The notes under the pieces: generated by a model
Databases searched by the model: none
What the model was told of the DNA's origin: nothing
What the model saw: only the letters and a program-made list of their open reading frames with translations
Shown: piece after piece, positions 24,160-32,269 of the stretch
Layout: every line of letters starts with the position of its first letter
Position numbering within the stretch: position 1 is the first letter of the stretch
Program-made: the position numbers and the translations under genes
Source of the DNA: an uncultured Muribaculaceae bacterium
GTDB taxonomy: Bacteria > Bacteroidota > Bacteroidia > Bacteroidales > Muribaculaceae
Reading direction: 5' to 3'
DNA length: 32,642 nt
NCBI GenBank assembly: GCA_910579105.1
Contig: CAJTRT010000026.1
Coordinates: forward strand, 1-32,642

Positions 24160-24213
24160 AAATAATGTAGTTGAATGTTCTGAATTGCGGGGGCGTAAGC
24201 GGGCCGGCTGTCG

Positions 24214-24948
24214 CTATTCCTCTTCGTCCCGGGCGCGGTATTTGTTTTTATGTATCCTCGGGCCGGCGGCTTTGTCGTCCTTGCCTGACACAACAATAAC
24301 GATTTCTCCTTTCGGATTGTTCACAGCGAAATATCCGGCGAGCTCGCCGAGAGTGCCGTTGCGGGTGGTGTTATGCAGCTTGGATATTTCCCGCGACACC
24401 GAGGCGGGGCGGTCGTCTCCGCAGGCCGAGGCCAGTTCCGCCAGTGTCTTGGCCAGGCGGAGGGGCGACTCGTAGATTATGAATGTGCGAGGGTCCTCGG
24501 CGAGCGCCGCGAGCCGCGAGGCTCTCCCTTTCTTCGGGGGAAGGAATCCCTCGAAGGTGAACCGATCGCAGGGGAGGCCTGAGTTCACGAGCGCCGGGAC
24601 GAAGGCCGTGGGGCCGGGAAGGGTCTCGACCTCGATGCCCTCCTCGCGGCAGGCGCGCGTCAGGAGGAAGCCGGGGTCGGAGATGCCCGGGGTGCCGGCG
24701 TCCGATACGAGGGCTATGGTATCACCGGCTTTCAGCCGTTCGATGAACGGCGCGGTGGCCGCGTGCTCGTTGAATTTGTGGTATGCCTGCATCGGGGTGG
24801 CGATGCCGAAGTGGCGCGTTACCACCGATGAGGTGCGCGTGTCTTCCGCGAGGATCAGCGACGCGGTCCGCAGGGTCTCGACGGCGCGTGGCGCCATGTC
24901 GCCGAGGTTGCCGACCGGGGTGGGCACAACGAATAATTTTCCGCTCAT
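24214..24948 (-). CDS. rsmI: 16S rRNA (cytidine1402-2'-O)-methyltransferase
   Basis: A 244-residue SAM-dependent tetrapyrrole-methylase-fold enzyme that 2'-O-methylates C1402 in the decoding centre of 16S rRNA. Family motifs: LFVVPTPVGNLGDMAPRAVETLR at the start, LILAEDTRTSS, LVSDAGTPGISDPGFLL, the substrate loop PGPTAFVPALVNSGLPCDRFTFEGFLPPKKG, and FIIYESPLRLAKTL. The C-terminus ends in a charged tail. It starts 5 bases after the preceding gene, so dacB, the Pro/Glu-rich gene and rsmI form one operon. Confidence 0.96.
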   Translation of the reverse strand: MSGKLFVVPTPVGNLGDMAPRAVETLRTASLILAEDTRTSSVVTRHFGIATPMQAYHKFNEHAATAPFIERLKAGDTIALVSDAGTPGISDPGFLLTRACREEGIEVETLPGPTAFVPALVNSGLPCDRFTFEGFLPPKKGRASRLAALAEDPRTFIIYESPLRLAKTLAELASACGDDRPASVSREISKLHNTTRNGTLGELAGYFAVNNPKGEIVIVVSGKDDKAAGPRIHKNKYRARDEEE

Positions 24949-24953
24949 AGGGC

Positions 24954-25496
24954 TTAGATTTCAAACAATGAGCCGATCACGTTGAGGAACTCTTTCGCTT
25001 CCGGGCGCTTGGGGTCTATGGCGTATCTGTCAATGAGCAGTTCGCGGGCCTGGGGGGCAGAGGAGCACGTCCCCACGTCTTCCAGTGCGCGGTCGAACAG
25101 GACTTGCGACCCCTGGAACAGCTCGCGCCGGAACAGGAAGAGGTCGTTGAGCGAGAATATCCGCCGCAGCTGTGCGGCGACAAGCCCCGGCGCGCCCTCT
25201 CTCTCCGGCGTGCCGTGCGCGCCGGTTTCAGTCGCGGTCCGAGGCTCCGGCTCATCCAGTGGCTCCGGTTCTTCCAGCGGTTCCGGCTCAGCCTCAGGTT
25301 CTTCCGGGGCTGTGTCGGGGCAATCTTCCACAAGGGAGGGTGCTTCCGGCAGGTCGGGCATCGTGGCGGCCAGCTCGGCCAGGCGTATTATGTCGAGCTT
25401 CGTCTTTGGAAGCAGCCCGTCGCTGTCGTTGTCCTTGGCGACGAGGAGCTGTTCGGCGATCTCGGCGGCGAGGTTTATCATCTCGGTCAGTACCAT
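24954..25496 (-). CDS. Conserved Bacteroidales protein with Pro/Glu-rich linker, unknown function
   Basis: A 180-residue protein. Residues 1-48 are helical and acidic; 62-88 are an acidic Pro-Glu repeat (EEPEAEPEPLEEPEP and so on) that is probably a disordered linker; 111-180 form a well-conserved-looking C-terminal domain with RRIFSLNDLFLFRRELFQGSQVLFDRALEDV. I recall similar 'F-S-x-N-D-x-F-x-F-x-R-E-L-F' proteins from other Bacteroidales, but no function is known to me. There is no signal peptide or membrane helix. The frame extends to 25646 but that overlaps dacB; the ATG at 25496 lies 14 bases after the dacB stop codon. It is operonic with dacB and rsmI. Confidence 0.82.
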   Translation of the reverse strand: MVLTEMINLAAEIAEQLLVAKDNDSDGLLPKTKLDIIRLAELAATMPDLPEAPSLVEDCPDTAPEEPEAEPEPLEEPEPLDEPEPRTATETGAHGTPEREGAPGLVAAQLRRIFSLNDLFLFRRELFQGSQVLFDRALEDVGTCSSAPQARELLIDRYAIDPKRPEAKEFLNVIGSLFEI

Positions 25497-25510
25497 GGTG
25501 GTGTCGTTGT

Positions 25511-26734
25511 TTATTGAAAGGTTTTCAACAGGAAATTCTGGATTGATTTGCGGACTTCGGCCGAGGGGCAGAAATAGCTGTTTACCATAATGACAATGGC
25601 GTGGGTTGGCTTGTTGTCCGCGTCCAGCTTGTATCCGGCGTAGCATAGCACGCCCGTCATGCTGCCGCTTTTAAGTGCCAGTTTCCCTTCGAGGCGTGTC
25701 CCGCGGAGCAGCTTCTTCACGGTGCCGTCGCGTCCTGCCAGCGGGAAAAGTGCCGCATAGCGCGCGGCGTCGGGCCGTGAGGCCATCTTCGCGAGAAGCC
25801 TCGAGAGGAAACGGGCCGAGAACCGGTTGTTGCGCGATAGTCCACTGCCGTCATACAGCCCGACGCGGGATGTGTCCAGACCGAGTTCCGCCAGCAGTTC
25901 TTTCTCTCTCGCGAGGGAGGCTTTCAGGGTCGACCCGGGAGCGAGGGCGCGCAGCATAGCCTCGGCGAAAAGGTTGTCGCTGCGCGTCATCATGCGGCTG
26001 AGGATCTCCTCGAAGTCGGCGGAGCGGTGGGAGGCCAGTGCCGTGAGGCTGCCGGGAACCGGCAGTTCCTCATCGCCCCATTCCACTGTTATGCCGCGCT
26101 CCGCAAGATTGTTCTCCACTTCGGCCGCGAAGGCTTCGGGAGGGTCGGGGAGGGCGAGGTCTGTGCCTCGGGTGTTGCCGTTGTAGTTCACGGCGTACAG
26201 CCCTGCGCCGTAGGACCATTCTGTGTCGCAGATTTCCCAGCGTTCGTTGGGTCCTTGCGCCGGAAGGTAGGAGCAGTCGGGCAGTATGGAGCCTGTGACG
26301 CGCTCTACTCCCAGGCGCTGCAACGCCAGGGCGATGCTGTCGGCAAGGCCGTCGCCCCTGGGGAACGAGCGGAGCGCCGTGGTAGGGTCTCCCTTTCCGG
26401 CGATCACGACGGAGCCGTCAAGCACGCCCCCGTCGATCGCCCCGGATATGTAAGCCGGCGTCTCGAACCGGTTGTCGGTCATCCCGGAGGCCAGTATGGC
26501 GGCCGCCGTGACGCATTTGGTTATTGAGGCCGGGGTAAGTGCCGCGTCGGGATTGACACTCACCGTCTCGCGCCCCGTCGACAGGTCGCGCACCACTATG
26601 CCCACCTGCGCCGCCTCGCGGGAGGTGAACGAGAGTCCCTGCCCGGCGCCCGGGGCGAAAGCCGCGGCTGCCAATACCACCGTCAGCGCCGCGCGTCGCA
26701 TGGCTGACGCGCTATGTCGTTTTTTCGTATACAT
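25511..26734 (-). CDS. dacB: D-alanyl-D-alanine carboxypeptidase/endopeptidase (PBP4 type)
   Basis: A 407-residue periplasmic peptidoglycan hydrolase that trims or splits peptide cross-links. Serine-hydrolase motifs: SITK (S70, K73), SDN (S252-N254) and KSG (K355-G357), in order. A signal peptide of about 30 residues precedes it (AALTVVLAAAAFAPGAGQG). The open frame reaches 26998, but the promoter at 26749-26780 fixes the start at the ATG at 26734; a second Met at 26701 is a possible alternative. It is the first gene of dacB - unknown - rsmI and divergent from the TetR gene. Confidence 0.95.
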   Translation of the reverse strand: MYTKKRHSASAMRRAALTVVLAAAAFAPGAGQGLSFTSREAAQVGIVVRDLSTGRETVSVNPDAALTPASITKCVTAAAILASGMTDNRFETPAYISGAIDGGVLDGSVVIAGKGDPTTALRSFPRGDGLADSIALALQRLGVERVTGSILPDCSYLPAQGPNERWEICDTEWSYGAGLYAVNYNGNTRGTDLALPDPPEAFAAEVENNLAERGITVEWGDEELPVPGSLTALASHRSADFEEILSRMMTRSDNLFAEAMLRALAPGSTLKASLAREKELLAELGLDTSRVGLYDGSGLSRNNRFSARFLSRLLAKMASRPDAARYAALFPLAGRDGTVKKLLRGTRLEGKLALKSGSMTGVLCYAGYKLDADNKPTHAIVIMVNSYFCPSAEVRKSIQNFLLKTFQ

Positions 26735-26748
26735 GTCTTTACAGCCGA

Positions 26749-26780
26749 CGAAATTAGCAAAACCGCCGCCGACAGCCAAA
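26749..26780 (-). promoter_or_regulatory. Promoter of the dacB operon
   Basis: On the minus strand TTTG (26777-26780), a 20-base spacer, then TAATTTCG (26749-26756): perfect spacing and -33 box, with a TTCG variant -7 box. The ATG follows 14 bases later. Confidence 0.75.
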
Positions 26781-26825
26781 AGAACGTGCCGGAATTTAGC
26801 CCGGATTATCGTTTTTGAAGCTGAA

Positions 26826-26858
26826 TTGTGCGGATATGAACTTTTTTTAGTAACTTCG
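26826..26858 (+). promoter_or_regulatory. Promoter of the TetR-fabG unit
   Basis: TTG (26826-26828), a 22-base spacer, then TAACTTCG (26851-26858), the TTCG variant of the -7 box. It is 21 bases before the TetR ATG. The -33 match is only partial. Confidence 0.5.
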
Positions 26859-26879
26859 CACGAATTTTCACAATAGTGT

Positions 26880-27494
26880 ATGGGAAGCAAAACCCGCGAG
26901 AAGCTCATTGATGTCGCGCGACAGCTCTTCGCCCGGAAAGGGGTGGAGAACACCACTATGCTCGACATAGCCAACGCTTCCGAGAAGGGCAGGCGCACTA
27001 TTTACACCTATTTTAAAAACAAGAAGGAAATCCACCAGGCGGTAATCGAACGCGAGAGCGAGCGCCTTGTCAGCCGCGAGCGCGGAATCATCAGCAACGA
27101 CGCTCCGGCCGCCGAACGCCTCTCCGAGTTGCTCCATACCCGCGCCAACATTGTGGCGGCGCAGGTCGGATGGATGCTCCCCGAGTCAATCCCCGACCTG
27201 CTCAAGCTCGATTTCCGCCGCTCCGGCAAGACCAAGCGTCTGGCAGCGCGGAAGGAGATGCAGATTCTCCGCGAGATCCTCGACGAGGGGGTGCGTTCCG
27301 GCGAGTTCAGCCGCGAGCAGGCCCGCCGCGCCGAAAGCGCAGCAGTGGTGCTCCTGCTCGGCATCGAGAGCCCGCTGACGCAGCAGGCCCTCGACAACCT
27401 CGGCCTCGACCGCCAGAAGGTGCAGGACCAGACTATCGAGTTCGTCATCGAGGCCCTCCGCCAGCCGGCGTCCGGAAATGCCGTCAAACAGTAA
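26880..27494 (+). CDS. TetR/AcrR-family transcription regulator
   Basis: A 204-residue repressor-type protein. The helix-turn-helix is at about residues 8-53 (DVARQLFARKGVENTTMLDIANASEKGRRTIYTYFKNKKEI), with a helical ligand-binding domain behind it. It precedes fabG by 29 bases in the same direction, a common arrangement in Bacteroidales, and so probably regulates or senses fatty-acid synthesis; the ligand (for example an acyl-CoA or acyl-ACP) is inferred only. The ATG at 26880 starts at the usual distance from the HTH. Confidence 0.92.
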   Translation: MGSKTREKLIDVARQLFARKGVENTTMLDIANASEKGRRTIYTYFKNKKEIHQAVIERESERLVSRERGIISNDAPAAERLSELLHTRANIVAAQVGWMLPESIPDLLKLDFRRSGKTKRLAARKEMQILREILDEGVRSGEFSREQARRAESAAVVLLLGIESPLTQQALDNLGLDRQKVQDQTIEFVIEALRQPASGNAVKQ

Positions 27495-27523
27495 ACAAAC
27501 ATCACTTTCATACCACAGAAACT

Positions 27524-28270
27524 ATGAAACTTCTCGAAGGAAAGACAGCCCTTATCACCGGCGCCGCCCGCGGCATCGGTAAGGAAATCGCCCTGCGCTT
27601 CGCCGCCGAAGGGGCCGACATAGCGTTCACCGACCTCGTGATCGACGAGAACGGTAAAAAGACCGAAGAGGAAATCGCGGCCCTCGGCGTGAAGGCCAAG
27701 GGATACGCGTCAAACGCCGCCGATTTCGCCCAGACTGAGGAGGTAGTCAAGGAAATCCACAAGGACTTCGGCTCGATCGACATCCTGGTGAACAACGCCG
27801 GAATAACAAAGGACGGCCTGATGATGCGTATGACCGAGGCACAGTGGGACGCCGTGATCGCGGTGAACCTCAAAGGCGCGTTCAACTTCATCCACGCCGT
27901 GCTCCCCATCATGCTACGCCAGAAGCACGGCTCGATTATCAATATGGCATCGGTTGTGGGTGTTCACGGAAACGCCGGCCAGTCGAACTACGCGGCCTCC
28001 AAGGCCGGAATGATCGCCCTGGCGAAGAGCATCGCCCAGGAGGTTGGCTCGCGCAACATCCGCGCCAACGCCATCGCCCCGGGATTCATCGACACGGCCA
28101 TGACCGCCGCCCTCCCCGAGGAAATCCGCAAGGACTGGATTCAGAAAATCCCCCTGCGCCGCGGCGGGACGGTCGACGACATCGCCAACGTGGCCACCTT
28201 CCTGGCTTCCGACATGTCGGGCTACGTCACCGGCCAGGTCATCCAGGTCGACGGCGGCATGAATATGTGA
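27524..28270 (+). CDS. fabG: 3-oxoacyl-[acyl-carrier-protein] reductase
   Basis: A 248-residue NADPH-dependent short-chain dehydrogenase that reduces beta-ketoacyl-ACP in fatty-acid elongation. The cofactor motif is TGAARGIG (12-19); NNAG is at 90-93; the catalytic tetrad is N115, S143, Y156, K160 (YAASK). The ending GQVIQVDGGMNM is characteristic of FabG. Length is exactly typical. The frame is open further upstream in the TetR region, but the ATG at 27524 begins at the family start MKLLEGKTALITGA. It is followed by a strong terminator. Confidence 0.96.
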   Translation: MKLLEGKTALITGAARGIGKEIALRFAAEGADIAFTDLVIDENGKKTEEEIAALGVKAKGYASNAADFAQTEEVVKEIHKDFGSIDILVNNAGITKDGLMMRMTEAQWDAVIAVNLKGAFNFIHAVLPIMLRQKHGSIINMASVVGVHGNAGQSNYAASKAGMIALAKSIAQEVGSRNIRANAIAPGFIDTAMTAALPEEIRKDWIQKIPLRRGGTVDDIANVATFLASDMSGYVTGQVIQVDGGMNM

Positions 28271-28298
28271 TTCCGCATATCTTAACCCGCATATCCTA

Positions 28299-28327
28299 AA
28301 AAGAGGCTTCCCGAAGCCTCTTTTTTT
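28299..28327 (+). terminator. Terminator of the TetR-fabG unit
   Basis: Stem AAAAGAGGCTT, loop CCCG, AAGCCTCTTTT, then a run of T ending at 28327, 28 bases after the fabG stop codon. A textbook rho-independent terminator. Confidence 0.92.
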
Positions 28328-28339
28328 GTTGAAAATGGC

Positions 28340-28347
28340 TAACTTCG
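28340..28347 (+). promoter_or_regulatory. Probable -7 box of the lyase gene
   Basis: TAACTTCG, the same sequence as the -7 box of the TetR gene, 66 bases before the lyase ATG. There is no -33 match at the right distance, where the fabG terminator lies, so an activator may be needed or this is not the promoter. Confidence 0.35.
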
Positions 28348-28413
28348 CGGAAGTCAAAGCCTGAGGCTGATACCATGGTACTGAAACCTAATCTGATTCC
28401 TATAATTCACCTG

Positions 28414-31400
28414 ATGAAAAAGTTTTTGCTAAGCGCGGCGCTTCTCTCCGCCCTGGGCCTTTCGGCTGCTCCGCAGACCGAATACCTCAACCGAGGTGTG
28501 GTGGCCGTGAAGGGGGAGAACGGCGTTTTCGTTTCGTGGCGCTCGCTCGTGACCGACGACGCTGCCACTACCTTCGACATCTACCGCGACGGGGTTAAAA
28601 TCAACGACACCCCGGTTTCGCGAGTGACAAACTACACCGACGCGGCCGGTATGGCCGGGGCGACCTACGAGGTGCGCGCGATTGCCGGCGGCTCCGTGTT
28701 TGATTCCGGCTCCTGCGCGGCCTGGGACGCTCCCTATATGAAGGTCCACCTCCAGCGTCCCAACGGAGGGAAGGTCGGCCCGGTCGGCGCGGCCCATTTT
28801 TATGAGTTCACTCCCGACGACGTTTCCGTGGGAGATGTCGACGGCGACGGCGTTTACGAGCTGTTTGTGAAATGGATGCCCGACGACGCCAAGGACAGCG
28901 CCTCCAAGGGGCTGACAGGCCCCACGCTCATCGACTGCTACAAGCTCGACGGCACCCTGCTGTGGCGCGTGAACCTCGGACACAACATCCGTTCGGGCAA
29001 CCACTACACGCAGTTCATGGTCTATGACTTCGACGGTGACGGCTCAGCCGAGATGATGTGCAAGACTGCTCCCGGAACCAAGGACGGCAAGGGAAACTGG
29101 GTGCTCCTCGGCGATGACAAGGAGACCGACGACTACCGTATGTTCGAGGATAATCCCTCGAAAATTCTGGGGCACGTCCGCGGCGGCTCGGAATACCTCA
29201 CGGTGTTCAGCGGCAAGACCGGCGAGGCCCTCAGCACGATTCCCTACAAGCCGGCGTACGACTATGTCAGCGAGAGCGTCTGGGGCGACAGCTACTGCAA
29301 CCGCTCCGACCGCTACCTGGCCGGCGTGGCCTATCTCGACGGCGAGCGCCCATCGGCGATATTCGCCCGCGGATACTACCGGTGCGCCTTCGTGTGGGCG
29401 GTGAACTACCGCGACGGCGAGCTTAAAGAGGCCTGGTTCCACGAGTCAAAGGTCAAGGACAAGGGCCTGTGGGGCGAGGGCGCGCACTCGCTGACCGTCG
29501 GCGACGTCGATTTCGACGGCAAGGACGAGATCATCTACGGTGCCGGCGCGCTCGACCACGACGGCACACTCCTCTACCGCACGAACCCCGGCGGGAACGA
29601 GGGGCATGGCGACGCGCTCCATCTGGCCAAGATGCTCCCCGACCGCGAGGGGCTGCAGGTGTTCATGCCCCACGAGTCGAAGGTCTCCTCATATCCCTTT
29701 GACACCGAGATGCGTGACGCCCGCACCGGCGAGATCATCTTTATGAAGCCCCAGAGCGGAAAGGACATAGGCCGCGGCATCGCCGCCAACGTCTCGCCCA
29801 ACTTCCCCGGTTACGAATACTGGGCCGCGAGCGACGCCTCGGTTTACAGCTACGGAAAAGCGATTGCCGATAACCGCCCCTCGATCAATTTCCGAATCTA
29901 CTGGGACGGCGACCTGCTGGACGAACTGCTCGACGGTACCTGGATTACCAAGCCGGAGCCTGATTTCTCGAAGATAAACACCCTTGTCGATTTCAGCAAG
30001 TACAGCAACGCCGCGGCCTGCAACGGCACGAAGAATACCCCGAACCTATCGGCAGACCTTTTCGGCGACTGGCGCGAGGAGGTGATTCTCCACGACGGCA
30101 CCACCAACAGCGACCTGCTGATATTCACCACCACCATTCCCACCGACTACAAGCTGAACTGCCTGATGCAGGACCGCCAGTACCGTATGGCGATCGCCTG
30201 GCAGAACACGGCCTACAACCAGCCTCCCCATCTGAGCTACTGCCCCGAGGACATGTTCGAGACACGCGCGGCGCTTATGATCCGCGACGGCGCGACGGCG
30301 CAGCTCGTGGATTTCGGCAACCCCATCGAGCCGGTAGTGGTGAAAGTGCTCCGCGCCACCGGCATCAACGCCACCGGTCTCCCCGAAGGGCTTTCATGGG
30401 AGTTCGATGCCGCTGACGCCACCGGCACCCTTAGCGGCACTCCCGCCGAGGCCGGCGACTTCGAGATAACTCTGACCACCACCGGGGCTGCCGAGGGTAA
30501 GGACGCTTCGATGGTCATAAAGGTAAAGGTGGCGAAATCCGTAAAGCTCACCCCGCTCGCGTATTACTCCTGCGACGAAGTGGGGGAGGTGCTTGAAAAC
30601 CACGTCAGCGGTTCCGCGACTCTCGCCGCCGGAGTCGCTCCGGCTCCTGTCGAAGGCCGGAAAGGCGGGGCGCTCAGCCTCGACGGCACCGCCTATTATG
30701 TGCAGCAGGCGTATCCCGCCATCCAGCTCGGCGACCGCGACTTCACGATAGAGTTCTGGATGAAGTCGGCCGACGATGCCGCCTATATCCTCCACAAGGG
30801 TTCCAATACCTGCGACGAGGCTACCGGCGCGTCCGGCAACTGGATGGGCATAGAGCTGAAAAACGGCGTGCTCTACTTCATGATCGATGACGACGCGACC
30901 AAAAGCCAGGCCTACGTCAAGGAGGCCGGTAAGTGGATGAACGACGAGTGGCACCACGTCGTGATGGTACGCGACCATTTCAACCATCAGCTCCACATCT
31001 ACGTCGACGGCGAGCGGGTGGCCACCGGTGCCGACAATACCGGCGCCATCGCCGACAACAACGAGGCGCTCGTTATTGGAAACGTCAATGTGAACTTCGA
31101 CAACACTTTCGCCGGCGCTCTTGACGAGATCACCATATACGAGGGAGCGATGCCTGCCGAAAAAGTTGCCGAACGTTTCGCGACGACCGGCAAGGATCTC
31201 GCGTACTTCCCCTTTGATGTCGTTGGCGAGACAACTCCCAACCTCGTCTTCGGCGAGGCGAAAGCCGGAGATTCGGCTCCCGCCGCGGTTGACGGCATAA
31301 AGGGAGGCGCCGCCTCCTTCGGCCAGGGTTCCTGCTATATCCAGGAGGCATATGATGCCATACAGCTTGGCGATGGCAGCTTCACTGCCCACATGTGGAT

Positions 31401-32031
31401 CAATTCCACAGACGATGACGCGTACATCTTCTTCAAGGGTAGCCACTCCGCCAACGCCGGTACTGGCACCACCGGTCACTGGGTCGGCCTCGAGCGCCGC
31501 AACGGCTACCTCTGCTTCTCGATTGACGACAACGCCGTCAAGACCGACTGCAAGCTCGCCTCGGCCAATGCCGCGTTCGACTGCAAGTGGCACCACGTCG
31601 CCTGCGTGCGCGACGCCGCCCAGAAGATGATGTTCCTCTACATCGACGGCGTTGAGGCCGCCCGCGCTACCAACGTGAATACGGGGGCTATCGCCGACAA
31701 CAACGAGCCGCTGCGCCTCGGCATCAGTGACGAGACAGCGCGTCCCTACGAGGGTCTGCTCGACGAGTTTGTTATCACCCCCTCCGCGATGTCCGCCGAG
31801 GATGTCATGGCCGCCTACAAGTCGCTTGCCGAAAGCGGCATCGACTACGCCGCGGCCGATTCGGCCCGCGTCCTTGGCTGTATGGTCGTCGACGCACGCA
31901 CCGGCGCGGTTGTCTCCCAGGGTACCGGCGACTGCGTTGCCTCCCTTGCCTCAGACCTCGCCCCCGGTGTTTACCTCGTAGCCGTAAGCACCCCCTCCGG
32001 CACCGAGGTCTACAAATACCTCAAACGCTGA
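28414..32031 (+). CDS. Secreted modular rhamnogalacturonan lyase (PL11) with LamG and T9SS tail
   Basis: A 1205-residue extracellular enzyme that cleaves the rhamnogalacturonan I backbone of pectin. Residues 1-19 are a signal peptide (MKKFLLSAALLSALGLSA). The PL11 beta-propeller (about 21-617) has the calcium-binding repeats VGDVDGDGVYELFVKW, DFDGDGSAEMMCKTAPG and VGDVDFDGKDEIIYGAG. An Ig-like putative He_PIG domain follows (about 640-705), then two similar LamG/concanavalin-like domains (about 713-925 and 928-1140), and a C-terminal type IX sorting domain (about 1148-1205) with VVDARTGAVV...LAPGVYLVAVSTPSGTEVYKYLKR. The ATG at 28414 gives a canonical signal peptide; an ATG at 28375 would add 13 residues. 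No SusC/D pair or other pectinase is in the window. Confidence 0.93.
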   Translation: MKKFLLSAALLSALGLSAAPQTEYLNRGVVAVKGENGVFVSWRSLVTDDAATTFDIYRDGVKINDTPVSRVTNYTDAAGMAGATYEVRAIAGGSVFDSGSCAAWDAPYMKVHLQRPNGGKVGPVGAAHFYEFTPDDVSVGDVDGDGVYELFVKWMPDDAKDSASKGLTGPTLIDCYKLDGTLLWRVNLGHNIRSGNHYTQFMVYDFDGDGSAEMMCKTAPGTKDGKGNWVLLGDDKETDDYRMFEDNPSKILGHVRGGSEYLTVFSGKTGEALSTIPYKPAYDYVSESVWGDSYCNRSDRYLAGVAYLDGERPSAIFARGYYRCAFVWAVNYRDGELKEAWFHESKVKDKGLWGEGAHSLTVGDVDFDGKDEIIYGAGALDHDGTLLYRTNPGGNEGHGDALHLAKMLPDREGLQVFMPHESKVSSYPFDTEMRDARTGEIIFMKPQSGKDIGRGIAANVSPNFPGYEYWAASDASVYSYGKAIADNRPSINFRIYWDGDLLDELLDGTWITKPEPDFSKINTLVDFSKYSNAAACNGTKNTPNLSADLFGDWREEVILHDGTTNSDLLIFTTTIPTDYKLNCLMQDRQYRMAIAWQNTAYNQPPHLSYCPEDMFETRAALMIRDGATAQLVDFGNPIEPVVVKVLRATGINATGLPEGLSWEFDAADATGTLSGTPAEAGDFEITLTTTGAAEGKDASMVIKVKVAKSVKLTPLAYYSCDEVGEVLENHVSGSATLAAGVAPAPVEGRKGGALSLDGTAYYVQQAYPAIQLGDRDFTIEFWMKSADDAAYILHKGSNTCDEATGASGNWMGIELKNGVLYFMIDDDATKSQAYVKEAGKWMNDEWHHVVMVRDHFNHQLHIYVDGERVATGADNTGAIADNNEALVIGNVNVNFDNTFAGALDEITIYEGAMPAEKVAERFATTGKDLAYFPFDVVGETTPNLVFGEAKAGDSAPAAVDGIKGGAASFGQGSCYIQEAYDAIQLGDGSFTAHMWINSTDDDAYIFFKGSHSANAGTGTTGHWVGLERRNGYLCFSIDDNAVKTDCKLASANAAFDCKWHHVACVRDAAQKMMFLYIDGVEAARATNVNTGAIADNNEPLRLGISDETARPYEGLLDEFVITPSAMSAEDVMAAYKSLAESGIDYAAADSARVLGCMVVDARTGAVVSQGTGDCVASLASDLAPGVYLVAVSTPSGTEVYKYLKR

Positions 32032-32055
32032 ACCCCGCAGCCACTCACAGGAATA

Positions 32056-32093
32056 ACGAGGCCGCACCTACCAGGCGCGGCCTCGTCGTTTTC
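32056..32093 (+). terminator. Terminator of the lyase gene
   Basis: A perfect 10-bp stem ACGAGGCCGC (32056-32065) with 32077-32086, 11-base loop, followed by CGTTTT, 24 bases after the lyase stop codon. Confidence 0.85.
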
Positions 32094-32222
32094 CCCAGTC
32101 TCCCTTTTCCTCCAATCCTCCTGGTGGTTTCTCTTCGTAGCGAAGCTGTTCTGTGGAGCGAGCTTTAGCGAGCGGCTTCCCCGTCACCTCCGGCCACCTT
32201 GCTCCCGTTTGCCCCGTCCTCG
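32094..32222. other. Intergenic stretch between two terminators
   Basis: A purine/pyrimidine-skewed stretch between the lyase terminator and the minus-strand terminator at 32223-32269. It carries a 5-bp hairpin CTTCG-TAG-CGAAG near 32130. Short open frames cross it on the minus strand, but they run through both hairpins and look Arg/Gly/Pro-rich, so no gene is called. Confidence 0.4.
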
Positions 32223-32269
32223 AAAAAGAGGCGAGGCCGAATCCCCGGAATCTGGGGGTTCGGCCTCGC
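32223..32269 (-). terminator. Strong minus-strand terminator of the candidate RNA
   Basis: A stem of 15 Watson-Crick pairs with one imperfect position (32231-32246 with 32254-32269), a 7-base loop, and on the minus strand CTCTTTTT right after it (five T from 32223-32227). It would end transcription coming from the promoter at 32542-32573. Confidence 0.8.
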
